Assembly: GCA_017427885.1 (NCBI GenBank)
Contig: JAFRRW010000015.1
Location: 1 to 41,010 of the forward strand
Direction: 5' to 3'
Length of the DNA: 41,010 bases
Source: Bacteroidales bacterium
Lineage (GTDB): Bacteria; Bacteroidota; Bacteroidia; Bacteroidales; UBA932
Made by a program: the position numbers and the translations under genes. Shown piece by piece: positions 8,856-15,848 of the stretch (its first letter is position 1; each line of letters begins with the position of its first letter). The notes under the pieces were generated by a model, which saw nothing but the letters and a program-made list of their open reading frames with translations, made no database searches and was not told where the DNA came from.

Positions 8856-9422
8856 ATGAAGTTTGTCAGTCTTTACGGCCTCTGCCTGGCCCTGATGCTG
8901 CTCCCTTCCTTCAGGAGCGGAGCGCAGAATACGGCGATATCCACCAACGTGGCCGATTATGCCATGCTGGGCACCCTGAACGTCTCCCTCTCCCACTCGG
9001 CCGCCAGGCACTGGAGCCTTGAGGCGGGAGCCAAGTACAATCCGTTCTCCTTCAACGAGGGGAACTATGAAAAACAGATGCAGAACCGCCAGATTCTGCT
9101 TGCCACGGGCCTGCGCTACTGGCCATGGCACGTGTTTTCGGGCTGGTGGTTCTCCGCGAAGGCCCAGTTCCAGGAGTACAACCAGGGCGGAATCCTTTCC
9201 CCTGAGACTTCTGAAGGCGACAGGTTCGGAGGGGCCCTCGGCGCGGGATACACCTATATGCTACACAAGAACCTGAACCTGGATTTCGGTTTGGGTTTTT
9301 GGGCCGGTTACGACATTTTCACCACTTATGACTGTCCGGTGTGCGGGGTGGAGGTCGATGCCGGCAAGAAGTTCTTCGTTCTGCCGAACGAGGTGGTCCT
9401 GGCCCTTACCTATGTTTTCTGA
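8856..9422 (+). CDS. DUF3575 outer-membrane beta-barrel protein
   Basis: This 188-residue protein has a cleavable signal peptide (MKFVSLYGLCLALMLLPSF, cleavage near SGA/QN) and alternating aromatic beta-strands ending in VLALTYVF, an outer-membrane barrel signature. The order LNVSL, HWSLEAGAKYNPFSF, LLATGLRYWPWHVFSGWW and YNQGGI matches the DUF3575 family. In Bacteroides and relatives DUF3575 genes commonly precede FimB/Mfa2 and fimbrillin genes, and that order is partly kept here. I chose the ATG at 8856 because the upstream TTG would extend only into a non-signal sequence. The role in fimbria assembly or anchoring is inferred from context only. Confidence 0.82.
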   Translation: MKFVSLYGLCLALMLLPSFRSGAQNTAISTNVADYAMLGTLNVSLSHSAARHWSLEAGAKYNPFSFNEGNYEKQMQNRQILLATGLRYWPWHVFSGWWFSAKAQFQEYNQGGILSPETSEGDRFGGALGAGYTYMLHKNLNLDFGLGFWAGYDIFTTYDCPVCGVEVDAGKKFFVLPNEVVLALTYVF

Positions 9423-9426
9423 CGGT

Positions 9427-10182
9427 ATGGGACGGGGAATCCTGGCCGCGGCGGCCCTCCTCCTCTCCCTGTGCTCCTGCATCAAGGAGGACAGGGAGGA
9501 CTGTCCCTGCCGGCTTGACCTCTTCTTCACCGGAGAACATCTTCCCTGCGTGATTTCGCTGCAGTCAGGGGAGAAGACTTTCGTGGACACGGTGCGCACG
9601 GCAGGGACTTTCAGCGTCAGCGTCCCGAGGGGAGAGGTCCGGCTGAACGCCTGCAGCGGTGCCGGGGATGCCTTCGACCCGCGCAGGGGCCTGATAATTC
9701 CGGAGGGGAAGGAGTGCCCTCCCGTATATATGTGCAGCCGGAGCATCTCCGCGAACGCTGAAATCGTGAGGGACACGGTGAGGCTGCATAAGAACCATTG
9801 CAGGATAACCCTGAAGATAAAGACGGAAGACGGGAAACCCATCAAAGGCTACAACCTGGCCCTGAGAGGGGGAGTGTGCGGATATGATTTGAAGGGAAGC
9901 CCCCTCAGGGGACCGTTTTCTTATGTCGCGAAGGCGTCGGCGGACTCGGACTATGCCTGCACCGTGCCCAGGCAGGTCGACGATTCGATTGTGTTGGAGA
10001 TTTCGGATGAACCGGACGTCCTCAGGAAATTTGCCGTGGGGGAGTTCATCGCGGAGAGCGGGTTCGACTGGACCCTGGAGGACCTGGAAGACATAGTGCT
10101 GGAGATAGACTACTCCCGGACTGGCGTTACGTTCAGGATTTCGGGTTGGACAAGGACGATAAAAATGGATGTGGTGATTTAG
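9427..10182 (+). CDS. FimB/Mfa2-like fimbrial anchor lipoprotein
   Basis: This 251-residue predicted lipoprotein has a signal MGRGILAAAALLLSLCSC followed by CIKEDREDCPC, the hallmark start of the FimB/Mfa2 anchor-subunit family (Cys, acidic, then CPC). The rest is a two-domain beta-rich sequence with VPRGEVRLNA and a late ISGWTRTIKM strand. In Porphyromonas gingivalis, Mfa2 and FimB cap and anchor type V fimbriae to the outer membrane. Here it follows DUF3575 by 4 nt, yet no fimbrillin gene comes next: a tRNA-Leu promoter starts at once. It could anchor a fimbrillin encoded elsewhere or serve a stand-alone adhesin role. An in-frame ATG at 9412 is possible. Confidence 0.75.
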   Translation: MGRGILAAAALLLSLCSCIKEDREDCPCRLDLFFTGEHLPCVISLQSGEKTFVDTVRTAGTFSVSVPRGEVRLNACSGAGDAFDPRRGLIIPEGKECPPVYMCSRSISANAEIVRDTVRLHKNHCRITLKIKTEDGKPIKGYNLALRGGVCGYDLKGSPLRGPFSYVAKASADSDYACTVPRQVDDSIVLEISDEPDVLRKFAVGEFIAESGFDWTLEDLEDIVLEIDYSRTGVTFRISGWTRTIKMDVVI

Positions 10183-10189
10183 TGTCTTT

Positions 10190-10220
10190 TTTGCTTTTTT
10201 AATTTCAATTCGTATCTTTG
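10190..10220 (+). promoter_or_regulatory. tRNA-Leu promoter
   Basis: TTTG (10190-10193), a 19-nt spacer, and TATCTTTG (10213-10220) form an exact Bacteroidota sigma-70 promoter. The predicted start is near 10225, about 8 nt before the mature tRNA 5' end. Confidence 0.85.
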
Positions 10221-10232
10221 CAGTCCAATCCT

Positions 10233-10317
10233 GCGCGGGTGGCGAAATTGGTAGACGCGCTACTCTCAGGAGGTAGTGCCTATTACTGGCATGACAGTTC
10301 GACTCTGTTCCCGCGCA
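10233..10317 (+). tRNA. tRNA-Leu(CAG)
   Basis: This is an 85-nt class II tRNA. The acceptor GCGCGGG (10233-10239) pairs with CCCGCGC (10310-10316) with discriminator A. The anticodon stem CUACU/GGUAG encloses loop CUCAGGA, anticodon CAG, which reads CUG. A long variable arm GCC-UAUUACU-GGC and a T-arm GACAG-UUCGACU-CUGUU complete the fold. CCA is not encoded. It has its own promoter and terminator and lies between two protein operons. Confidence 0.97.
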
Positions 10318-10322
10318 CGTTT

Positions 10323-10350
10323 AAAAGGTCAGCTACGGCTGGCCTTTTTT
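10323..10350 (+). terminator. tRNA-Leu terminator
   Basis: AAAAGGTCAGC (10323-10333) pairs with GCTGGCCTTTT (10338-10348) around a TACG loop and continues into a T-run to 10350. It is a textbook intrinsic terminator 6 nt after the tRNA. Confidence 0.9.
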
Positions 10351-10394
10351 CGTTTCCCGATATTTTGTATATTGCAGGACAAACACCAAGTATT

Positions 10395-13300
10395 ATGACA
10401 ACCGTCCGATCGCTTTCAATTGCGGCGTTCCTGGCAGTTTCCCTGTCATTGTCCGCCGGCCCCGCCGACAGCCCCGGTAAACCCCTTTCCAGGGGGATTG
10501 GCATCTATCCGGGCAACCCCGCCGAGTCCTTCGCCCCCCGTATGGTGAAGGATGATTCATACCGCAACCTGGCCCTGAACAGGGTCGTGACCACGTCTTC
10601 GGATTTTGATTACAATCTTACGGGACAACTCGTTGCCGACGGAATCGTCAGTTCGGGGGAGGGGTCCTCGCTGGAGGTTTTCACTCCGGAAGGCCCTTTG
10701 GACAGGAAAGAGAGGGAATCGACCATAGACGGAGGCGAGTATTCACGAAACGCCCTTGAAGGGGATGATGCCTGGCTGGAATACCGCTGGAGAGATTATT
10801 TGCTCAGGGCGGACAGCGTGGCCGTGGCATGTGAGACCGTTTATCGCGAGAGTGATGCCGACGGCAAGTGGAAATTCAGCCTGACCTCCTCCGATGCCGA
10901 TGGGGGCGAGACCGTTTTGGGAAGCGCCTCCGGAGACGAGCTGCCCGGAAGGGGCGGCCGTCCTGCCTTCAATGCGGATCCGAACAAGCAGGTCGCCGTC
11001 GAGAGGCTGCCTTCAAGAAGGATACGCCTTGGCTTCCCCCTTGACAACCCTTACGGAGTGGACAACGCGAAATTGAGACTGGAGATGAAGGGTGCCGTAA
11101 ACTGGAGGGTGACGGAAGTGTATTTCTACCGCAATGGCAGGAGGATTTTCGACATGCTGCCGTCATATCGGTTTTCCAGTCTGTGGAAGAGCGCCGGGAC
11201 GGACGCGGAATGGCTTTCCGTAGATCTGGGTACTGTGGCTGATATCGACAGGATCGTCGTGAAATGGATAGACAGGCCAAGGGTCAGGGAGATAGAGGTG
11301 TCTGAAGACGGAAAGCAGTGGAACGGAGTTCCCGTTCCCGGAAAGGATTATTCCTTGGTTGAGAATATAAAATGCAATGCTTCGGGACGTTACGTACGAG
11401 TCAGAATGTCCGGGGGGACTCCTGAGGGGACTCCGTATTCCATTACGGAACTGGAAGTCTGGGGCCGGGGCGGTCTTGTCGCCGAGCCCGTTCCTTCTCC
11501 TGAATTGGAGAATGGAGACCTTTCCCTCGACGGAGGCGACTGGAAGTTGCAGAGGGCGTCCGAGGTCGGACGCGGAGGCGAGATGGTGTCTTCGGAAGAC
11601 TTTTTCCCTGACGGATGGCTCACGGCAACCGTGCCTGCCACCGTCCTTATGAGTTATGTCAATGCCGGAGCGCTTCCCGATCCGAACTACGACGACAACG
11701 TCAACAAGATTTCGGAGTCCTTCTTCAACGGGGACTTCTGGTATCGCAGGGAATTCGACGCTCCCGAGGGAGCTGCCGGTAAGGACTGGTTCCTCTGTTT
11801 CGACGGAATCAACTGGAAGGCCGAGGTCTGGCTGAACGGGAAGAACGTGGATTTCATCGAAGGGGCCTTCACGAGGGATCGTGCAAAGGTAACTTTGAAG
11901 GAACATAATGTCCTGGCAGTAAAGATTATAGGTAACAGCCATATCGGAGGGATAAAGGAGAAGACCGCCATTACCACCGGATTCAACGGAGGTATCCTAG
12001 GCGCTGACAATCCCACTTTCCACGCATCTATCGGCTGGGACTGGATCACTACGGTCAGGGGCAGGAACTCGGGAATCTGGAACGATGTCTTCCTTTCGCC
12101 GGTGAAGGCAGTCCGGCTGTCCGACCCGCTGGTCACCACAGTCCTTTCCGATGACGGGAAGGCTTCGGTGACGGCATCCGTGATCGTGGAAGGGGATGCC
12201 GGCCCTGACGTGGAGGTGACCGGATGGATAGGGGACAGGCGGTTCTCGAAGAAAGTCGGGGCTGGATTCTGCGGTGAGTTGAGTTTCACTCCCGAAGAAT
12301 TCGCAAACCTCCGCAACCAGGAAATGAAGCTCTGGTGGCCGAATGGTTACGGGGAGCCCTATCTCTACGACGCCGGTTTCGAAGTGAAGGTCGGCGGTGA
12401 GGTCGTGGACGCCCTGACCTATAAGGCCGGAATCCGGGAGGTTACCTGGACGGACATAGATACCGCCCTGAAAATTTATGTGAACGGCCGCAGGTTCATC
12501 CCCCTGGGAGGAAACTGGGGCTTCGGAGAGCATAACCTGTGTTTCCGGGGGCGTGAGTACGACATCGCCGTGGATTATCACAGGCAGATGAACTACAATA
12601 TGATACGCAACTGGGTGGGCCAGGTCGGCGACGAGGAGTTCTACGAGGCCTGCGACCGCCACGGAATAATGGTATGGCAGGATTTCTGGCTGGCCAATCC
12701 GGCTGACGGTCCCGACCCGTACTACGAGGATCTGTTCTGTGCCAACGCCCGGGATTATGTACTCCGTATCCGTCGCCATCCCAGCATAGCCCTTTACTGC
12801 GGCAGGAACGAGGGCAGTCCTCCGAAGACCATAGATGACAATCTCAAGAACGAGGTGGTGGCAGTTCTCCATCCCGGTATCCCCTACATTCCCGATTCAG
12901 CTGCCGGCGGAGTCAGCGGTCACGGACCCTATCGCGCGATGACCCCGAAATACTATTTCGAGCACCAAAGCGGGAAACTCCATTCCGAGAGGGGAATGCC
13001 CAACGTTCCCACCTTCGAGAGCCTTTCCAGGATGTTGGCTCCGGAGAATTTCTGGCCCCAGAACGACCTCTGGGGGAAGCACGACTATACCCTTGAGGGG
13101 GCCCAGGGAGCCAGGTCTTTCAACGAGATCATCAGCAACGCCTTCGGGGAATCTTCCTCTGCCGAGGAATTCACGGCCCTTGCCCAGTGGGTGAACTATG
13201 ACGGCTACAGGGCTATGTACGAATCCGGAAGCAAGGACAGGATGGGCCTTCTCATCTGGATGTCCCATTCCTGCTGGCCTTCGATGACCTGGTGCACCTA

Positions 13301-13925
13301 CGATTATTATTTTGAACCTACCGGAGCCTTCTTCGGCGTGAAGAAGGCCTGCGAACCTCTTCATATCCAGTTCAATGCGTCCACGTCGGACATCGAGGTG
13401 GTCAATCTCTGCGCAGGGGACAGGAACAATCTCCGCGCTATCGCCCGGGTATATGATTACAAGGGTAAGCTGCTCTCTTCCCAGGAGGCGGCCCTTTCAA
13501 GCCCCGTGGATTCCAATATCCCCTGCCTGAAGGTCCAGGCGCCGGAAAACGTGGGTGTATATTACTTGAAACTCCTTCTGCTCGATGCTTCGGGCAAGGT
13601 CCTGTCGGACAATTTCTACATTCAGGGAGAGGAGTACGGCAACCTGCAGGCGGTTAGGACACTTCCGGCGGCGAAGGTGAAGAAGACGGTGCGTTTCTCC
13701 GGAGAGTCCGCCGAGGTCACCCTGAAGAATACGGGGAAGACTCCCGCCCTGCTGCTCAGGCTCACCCTCAAGGGGTCTGACGGGAATGAGATTCTTCCCG
13801 TGGACTATTCGGACAACTATTTCTCCCTCCTTCCCGGAGAGTCCAGGACCGTAAGCGTGAACTGGGATTCCTTCGATGCGAGGGGTCTTTCACCTGAGAT
13901 AACCCTTTCCGGCCTGAATCTTTGA
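10395..13925 (+). CDS. Exported GH2-family glycosidase with discoidin-like domain
   Basis: This 1176-residue exported glycoside hydrolase has a signal peptide (MTTVRSLSIAAFLAVSLSLSA). Residues about 55-365 resemble F5/8-type C (discoidin) sequence: NLALNRVVTTSS opens it and YVRVRMSGG...ITELEVWG closes it, with a long insertion between. A GH2 sugar-binding domain (about 385-560), an Ig-like domain and the TIM barrel follow. Likely catalytic residues are acid/base E806 in GRNEG and nucleophile E875 in PTFES. The barrel is closest to exo-beta-glucosaminidase or beta-mannosidase-type GH2 members rather than LacZ; the substrate is not decidable here. The long frame also runs back through the tRNA-Leu gene, so I took the first ATG that gives a signal peptide. 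TATATTG at 10368-10374 is a weak -7 candidate. The next gene overlaps by 1 nt. Confidence 0.88.
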   Translation: MTTVRSLSIAAFLAVSLSLSAGPADSPGKPLSRGIGIYPGNPAESFAPRMVKDDSYRNLALNRVVTTSSDFDYNLTGQLVADGIVSSGEGSSLEVFTPEGPLDRKERESTIDGGEYSRNALEGDDAWLEYRWRDYLLRADSVAVACETVYRESDADGKWKFSLTSSDADGGETVLGSASGDELPGRGGRPAFNADPNKQVAVERLPSRRIRLGFPLDNPYGVDNAKLRLEMKGAVNWRVTEVYFYRNGRRIFDMLPSYRFSSLWKSAGTDAEWLSVDLGTVADIDRIVVKWIDRPRVREIEVSEDGKQWNGVPVPGKDYSLVENIKCNASGRYVRVRMSGGTPEGTPYSITELEVWGRGGLVAEPVPSPELENGDLSLDGGDWKLQRASEVGRGGEMVSSEDFFPDGWLTATVPATVLMSYVNAGALPDPNYDDNVNKISESFFNGDFWYRREFDAPEGAAGKDWFLCFDGINWKAEVWLNGKNVDFIEGAFTRDRAKVTLKEHNVLAVKIIGNSHIGGIKEKTAITTGFNGGILGADNPTFHASIGWDWITTVRGRNSGIWNDVFLSPVKAVRLSDPLVTTVLSDDGKASVTASVIVEGDAGPDVEVTGWIGDRRFSKKVGAGFCGELSFTPEEFANLRNQEMKLWWPNGYGEPYLYDAGFEVKVGGEVVDALTYKAGIREVTWTDIDTALKIYVNGRRFIPLGGNWGFGEHNLCFRGREYDIAVDYHRQMNYNMIRNWVGQVGDEEFYEACDRHGIMVWQDFWLANPADGPDPYYEDLFCANARDYVLRIRRHPSIALYCGRNEGSPPKTIDDNLKNEVVAVLHPGIPYIPDSAAGGVSGHGPYRAMTPKYYFEHQSGKLHSERGMPNVPTFESLSRMLAPENFWPQNDLWGKHDYTLEGAQGARSFNEIISNAFGESSSAEEFTALAQWVNYDGYRAMYESGSKDRMGLLIWMSHSCWPSMTWCTYDYYFEPTGAFFGVKKACEPLHIQFNASTSDIEVVNLCAGDRNNLRAIARVYDYKGKLLSSQEAALSSPVDSNIPCLKVQAPENVGVYYLKLLLLDASGKVLSDNFYIQGEEYGNLQAVRTLPAAKVKKTVRFSGESAEVTLKNTGKTPALLLRLTLKGSDGNEILPVDYSDNYFSLLPGESRTVSVNWDSFDARGLSPEITLSGLNL

Positions 13926-14371
13926 TGATGGACAAGGGAAAGGCATATGAATCCCTGTTTGCGAAAGTAAGGGAGAAGGATGACCTGGGGGAAATATCTT
14001 CGGAAATCCTTTCCGAAATGGGTTTCCTTTGGGTCGGGTACTACCTTGTAAAGGAGGGGAATCTGGTCCTGGGCCCGTACAGCGGCCCTCCTGCCTGTGA
14101 GCTTATAAGGAAGGGGAAGGGAGTCTGCGGTACGGCCTGGGAGAAGGCGGAGACGATAATCGTCCCTGACGTAGAGGAATTTCCCGGCCATATCGCCTGC
14201 AGCAGCCTTTCCCGTTCGGAAATCGTGGTGCCCCTGTTCTCCGGGGGCGAGGTCATCGGAGTCCTGGACATCGACAGCGAGGAACTTGACACTTTCGACG
14301 GAGTGGATGCCCTTTGGCTGGAAAGGATAGCCGGGCATTCTGAAAAAATATTGAAAGGAAAATACAGATAA
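13925..14371 (+). CDS. msrC: GAF-domain free methionine-(R)-sulfoxide reductase
   Basis: This 148-residue single GAF domain is of the fRMsr (MsrC/YebR) type, which reduces free L-methionine-(R)-sulfoxide using thioredoxin. The three catalytic-pocket cysteines are present: C58 in GPPAC, C68 in GKGVCGTAW and C92 in FPGHIACSS. The C-terminal VLDIDSEELDTFD is also conserved. The start codon overlaps the GH2 stop by one base (TGATG), implying coupled translation, and a second ATG at 13928 is possible. The pairing of an antioxidant enzyme with polysaccharide enzymes has no obvious functional logic and may be only local operon assembly. Confidence 0.93.
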   Translation: MMDKGKAYESLFAKVREKDDLGEISSEILSEMGFLWVGYYLVKEGNLVLGPYSGPPACELIRKGKGVCGTAWEKAETIIVPDVEEFPGHIACSSLSRSEIVVPLFSGGEVIGVLDIDSEELDTFDGVDALWLERIAGHSEKILKGKYR

Positions 14372-14375
14372 AGCT

Positions 14376-15203
14376 ATGAAAGAGTATCAGATCAAGAGGA
14401 AGACGAGTCCCGTCAGGATAGACGGAAATCTCGAAAAGGACGTGTGGATCAAGGCGGAGAAATCCCCACGCTTCATAGATGCCGTGGGGGGGACGCCGGG
14501 AGTGTATGACACGAGGGCTGCCCTGCTCTGGGATGACGAGGCCCTGTATGTGGGTTTCTGGGCTGAGGAGCCTTATCCTGCCGCCACCCTGACCGAGAGG
14601 GACAGCCTCCTGTGGGTGGAGAACGACCTGGAGGTGTTCATCGCTGGTCCGGACACCTATTATGAATTGGAATTGAATGCCTTGGGCGTGATATACGAGG
14701 TGTTCTACCTGTGGAGGGACGCCTATCCCCGCTTCAACAAGGCAGGGGTGCTCGAATCCGGTAATCTCTATTTCGCGAAGGACAGGTTCGACATCCTGAA
14801 AAACGGGGCCGTTAGTTTCGGAGGCAACTTCGACAGGCAGGACGAGCATTTCTGGACTGGGATCAATCCCCGCGGCCTCAGGTGGGTGTACCGCAACTGG
14901 GACTTCCCGGGACTCGAGGTCGGAGTGAAGGTGGACGGGAAACTGAACGATCCGTCAGTGGTTTCGAAGGGATGGACGGCGGAGCTGAAATTCCCCTGGA
15001 AGGGTTTCGCCGACCTTTTCGGCAAGGAAACGGTCATACCACGCGCCGGAGACGAACTGAAGCTTTTCCTGGCCCGTTACAATCTGTTCCATTTCAACGC
15101 CAAACCGGTATACGGTGGCTGGAGCTGGCACCCCATCGGAGTAGCCGACAACCATAACCCCGAGCGCTTCGGCACCTTCCGCCTCTCCGACGAGTGGGTG
15201 TAA
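14376..15203 (+). CDS. CBM9-like carbohydrate-binding protein
   Basis: This 275-residue protein follows the carbohydrate-binding module family 9-like pattern: an opening VRIDGNLEKDVWIKAEKS, then ALLWDDEALYVGFWAEEP, an ENDLEVFI strand, YELELNALG and a late GWTAELKFPW. Such modules bind sugar ends. The protein lacks any signal peptide or other catalytic domain, so it would be cytoplasmic unless exported unconventionally. It begins 4 nt after the fRMsr gene and closes the GH2 operon. Its stop codon sits in a short inverted repeat shared with the stop of the convergent HmuY gene. Confidence 0.82.
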   Translation: MKEYQIKRKTSPVRIDGNLEKDVWIKAEKSPRFIDAVGGTPGVYDTRAALLWDDEALYVGFWAEEPYPAATLTERDSLLWVENDLEVFIAGPDTYYELELNALGVIYEVFYLWRDAYPRFNKAGVLESGNLYFAKDRFDILKNGAVSFGGNFDRQDEHFWTGINPRGLRWVYRNWDFPGLEVGVKVDGKLNDPSVVSKGWTAELKFPWKGFADLFGKETVIPRAGDELKLFLARYNLFHFNAKPVYGGWSWHPIGVADNHNPERFGTFRLSDEWV

Positions 15204-15224
15204 GGCCGGATTCGGACTGCCTTA
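15201..15224. terminator. Possible bidirectional stop-codon hairpin
   Basis: TAAGGC (15201-15206) and GCCTTA (15219-15224) form an inverted repeat that contains the stop codons of both converging genes. The stem is only 6 bp with a 12-nt loop and there is no clear T-run, so a terminator role is tentative. Confidence 0.3.
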
Positions 15225-15827
15225 TCCTTTGATACGCGCGTAGTTGAACTTCACGTGGCCGGTGACCTTGTTCTCGTCCTGGTACTGCGTGAACTCAACC
15301 TTGTAGTATTTCTTACCGTCCGCTGTGCGGAAAACATACACCGGAGTCTTCAGATAGACCGGAGGCATCACAAGAGAGCCGTCCTCGTTGGTCATGAATT
15401 GGATGACCGTAGCTGTCGACTGGACAATCGAGGTCGTGCCTCCCATCCCTTCCGAGGTCACTACTTCGTCCGTGGCGAAGCTGGCGCCTTTCGGAAGGCT
15501 GGTCAGCGACTCGAAGGTCTCTGATGAGACATAGACGCCGCCCTTGGCCCCGACGGAGGTCGCCTTCCCGCTGTTGGTGCGGACGGTGTAGCGACAGACG
15601 GCGATGTCCCAGTCTGTGCGTGCCGCCCAGAGGGCGTTGTCGGTCGCGTTCTCTTCCCCGGTGCCGACCACGGCTCCGTTGGAAAGGGAGAAATACGTCC
15701 AGGTAGTCTTGGAAGTGGCGTCGATGTAGGCCTCGGCCGCCGGCTCGATGGGTTGTTCCGTTTTGTTGCAGGCAATGGATACCAGGGATGCGGCCGCTGC
15801 GGCCAGAAGGATAATTCTCTTTTTCAT
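15222..15827 (-). CDS. hmuY: HmuY-family heme-binding lipoprotein
   Basis: This 201-residue predicted lipoprotein has a signal MKKRIILLAAAAASLVSIAC ending in a lipobox cysteine. The body carries HmuY-family features: WTYFSLSNG, the TDWDIAVCRYTVRTNSG core, AKGGVYV, and the YVFRTADGKKYYKVEF strand. P. gingivalis HmuY is an outer-membrane-anchored or released hemophore that hands heme to the receptor HmuR. This homologue has only one histidine, near its C-terminus, so the bis-His heme ligation of the P. gingivalis protein is not conserved; methionines in QFMTNEDGSLVMPP are possible ligands. It is the last gene of the operon, 21 nt after the TonB receptor. Confidence 0.88.
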   Translation of the reverse strand: MKKRIILLAAAAASLVSIACNKTEQPIEPAAEAYIDATSKTTWTYFSLSNGAVVGTGEENATDNALWAARTDWDIAVCRYTVRTNSGKATSVGAKGGVYVSSETFESLTSLPKGASFATDEVVTSEGMGGTTSIVQSTATVIQFMTNEDGSLVMPPVYLKTPVYVFRTADGKKYYKVEFTQYQDENKVTGHVKFNYARIKG

Positions 15828-15848
15828 ATTATTTTACGTTGATTATTT

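Noticed and set aside
10218-10394. Upstream extension of the GH2 reading frame
   Set aside because: It reads through the tRNA-Leu gene and its terminator and would bury the signal peptide.
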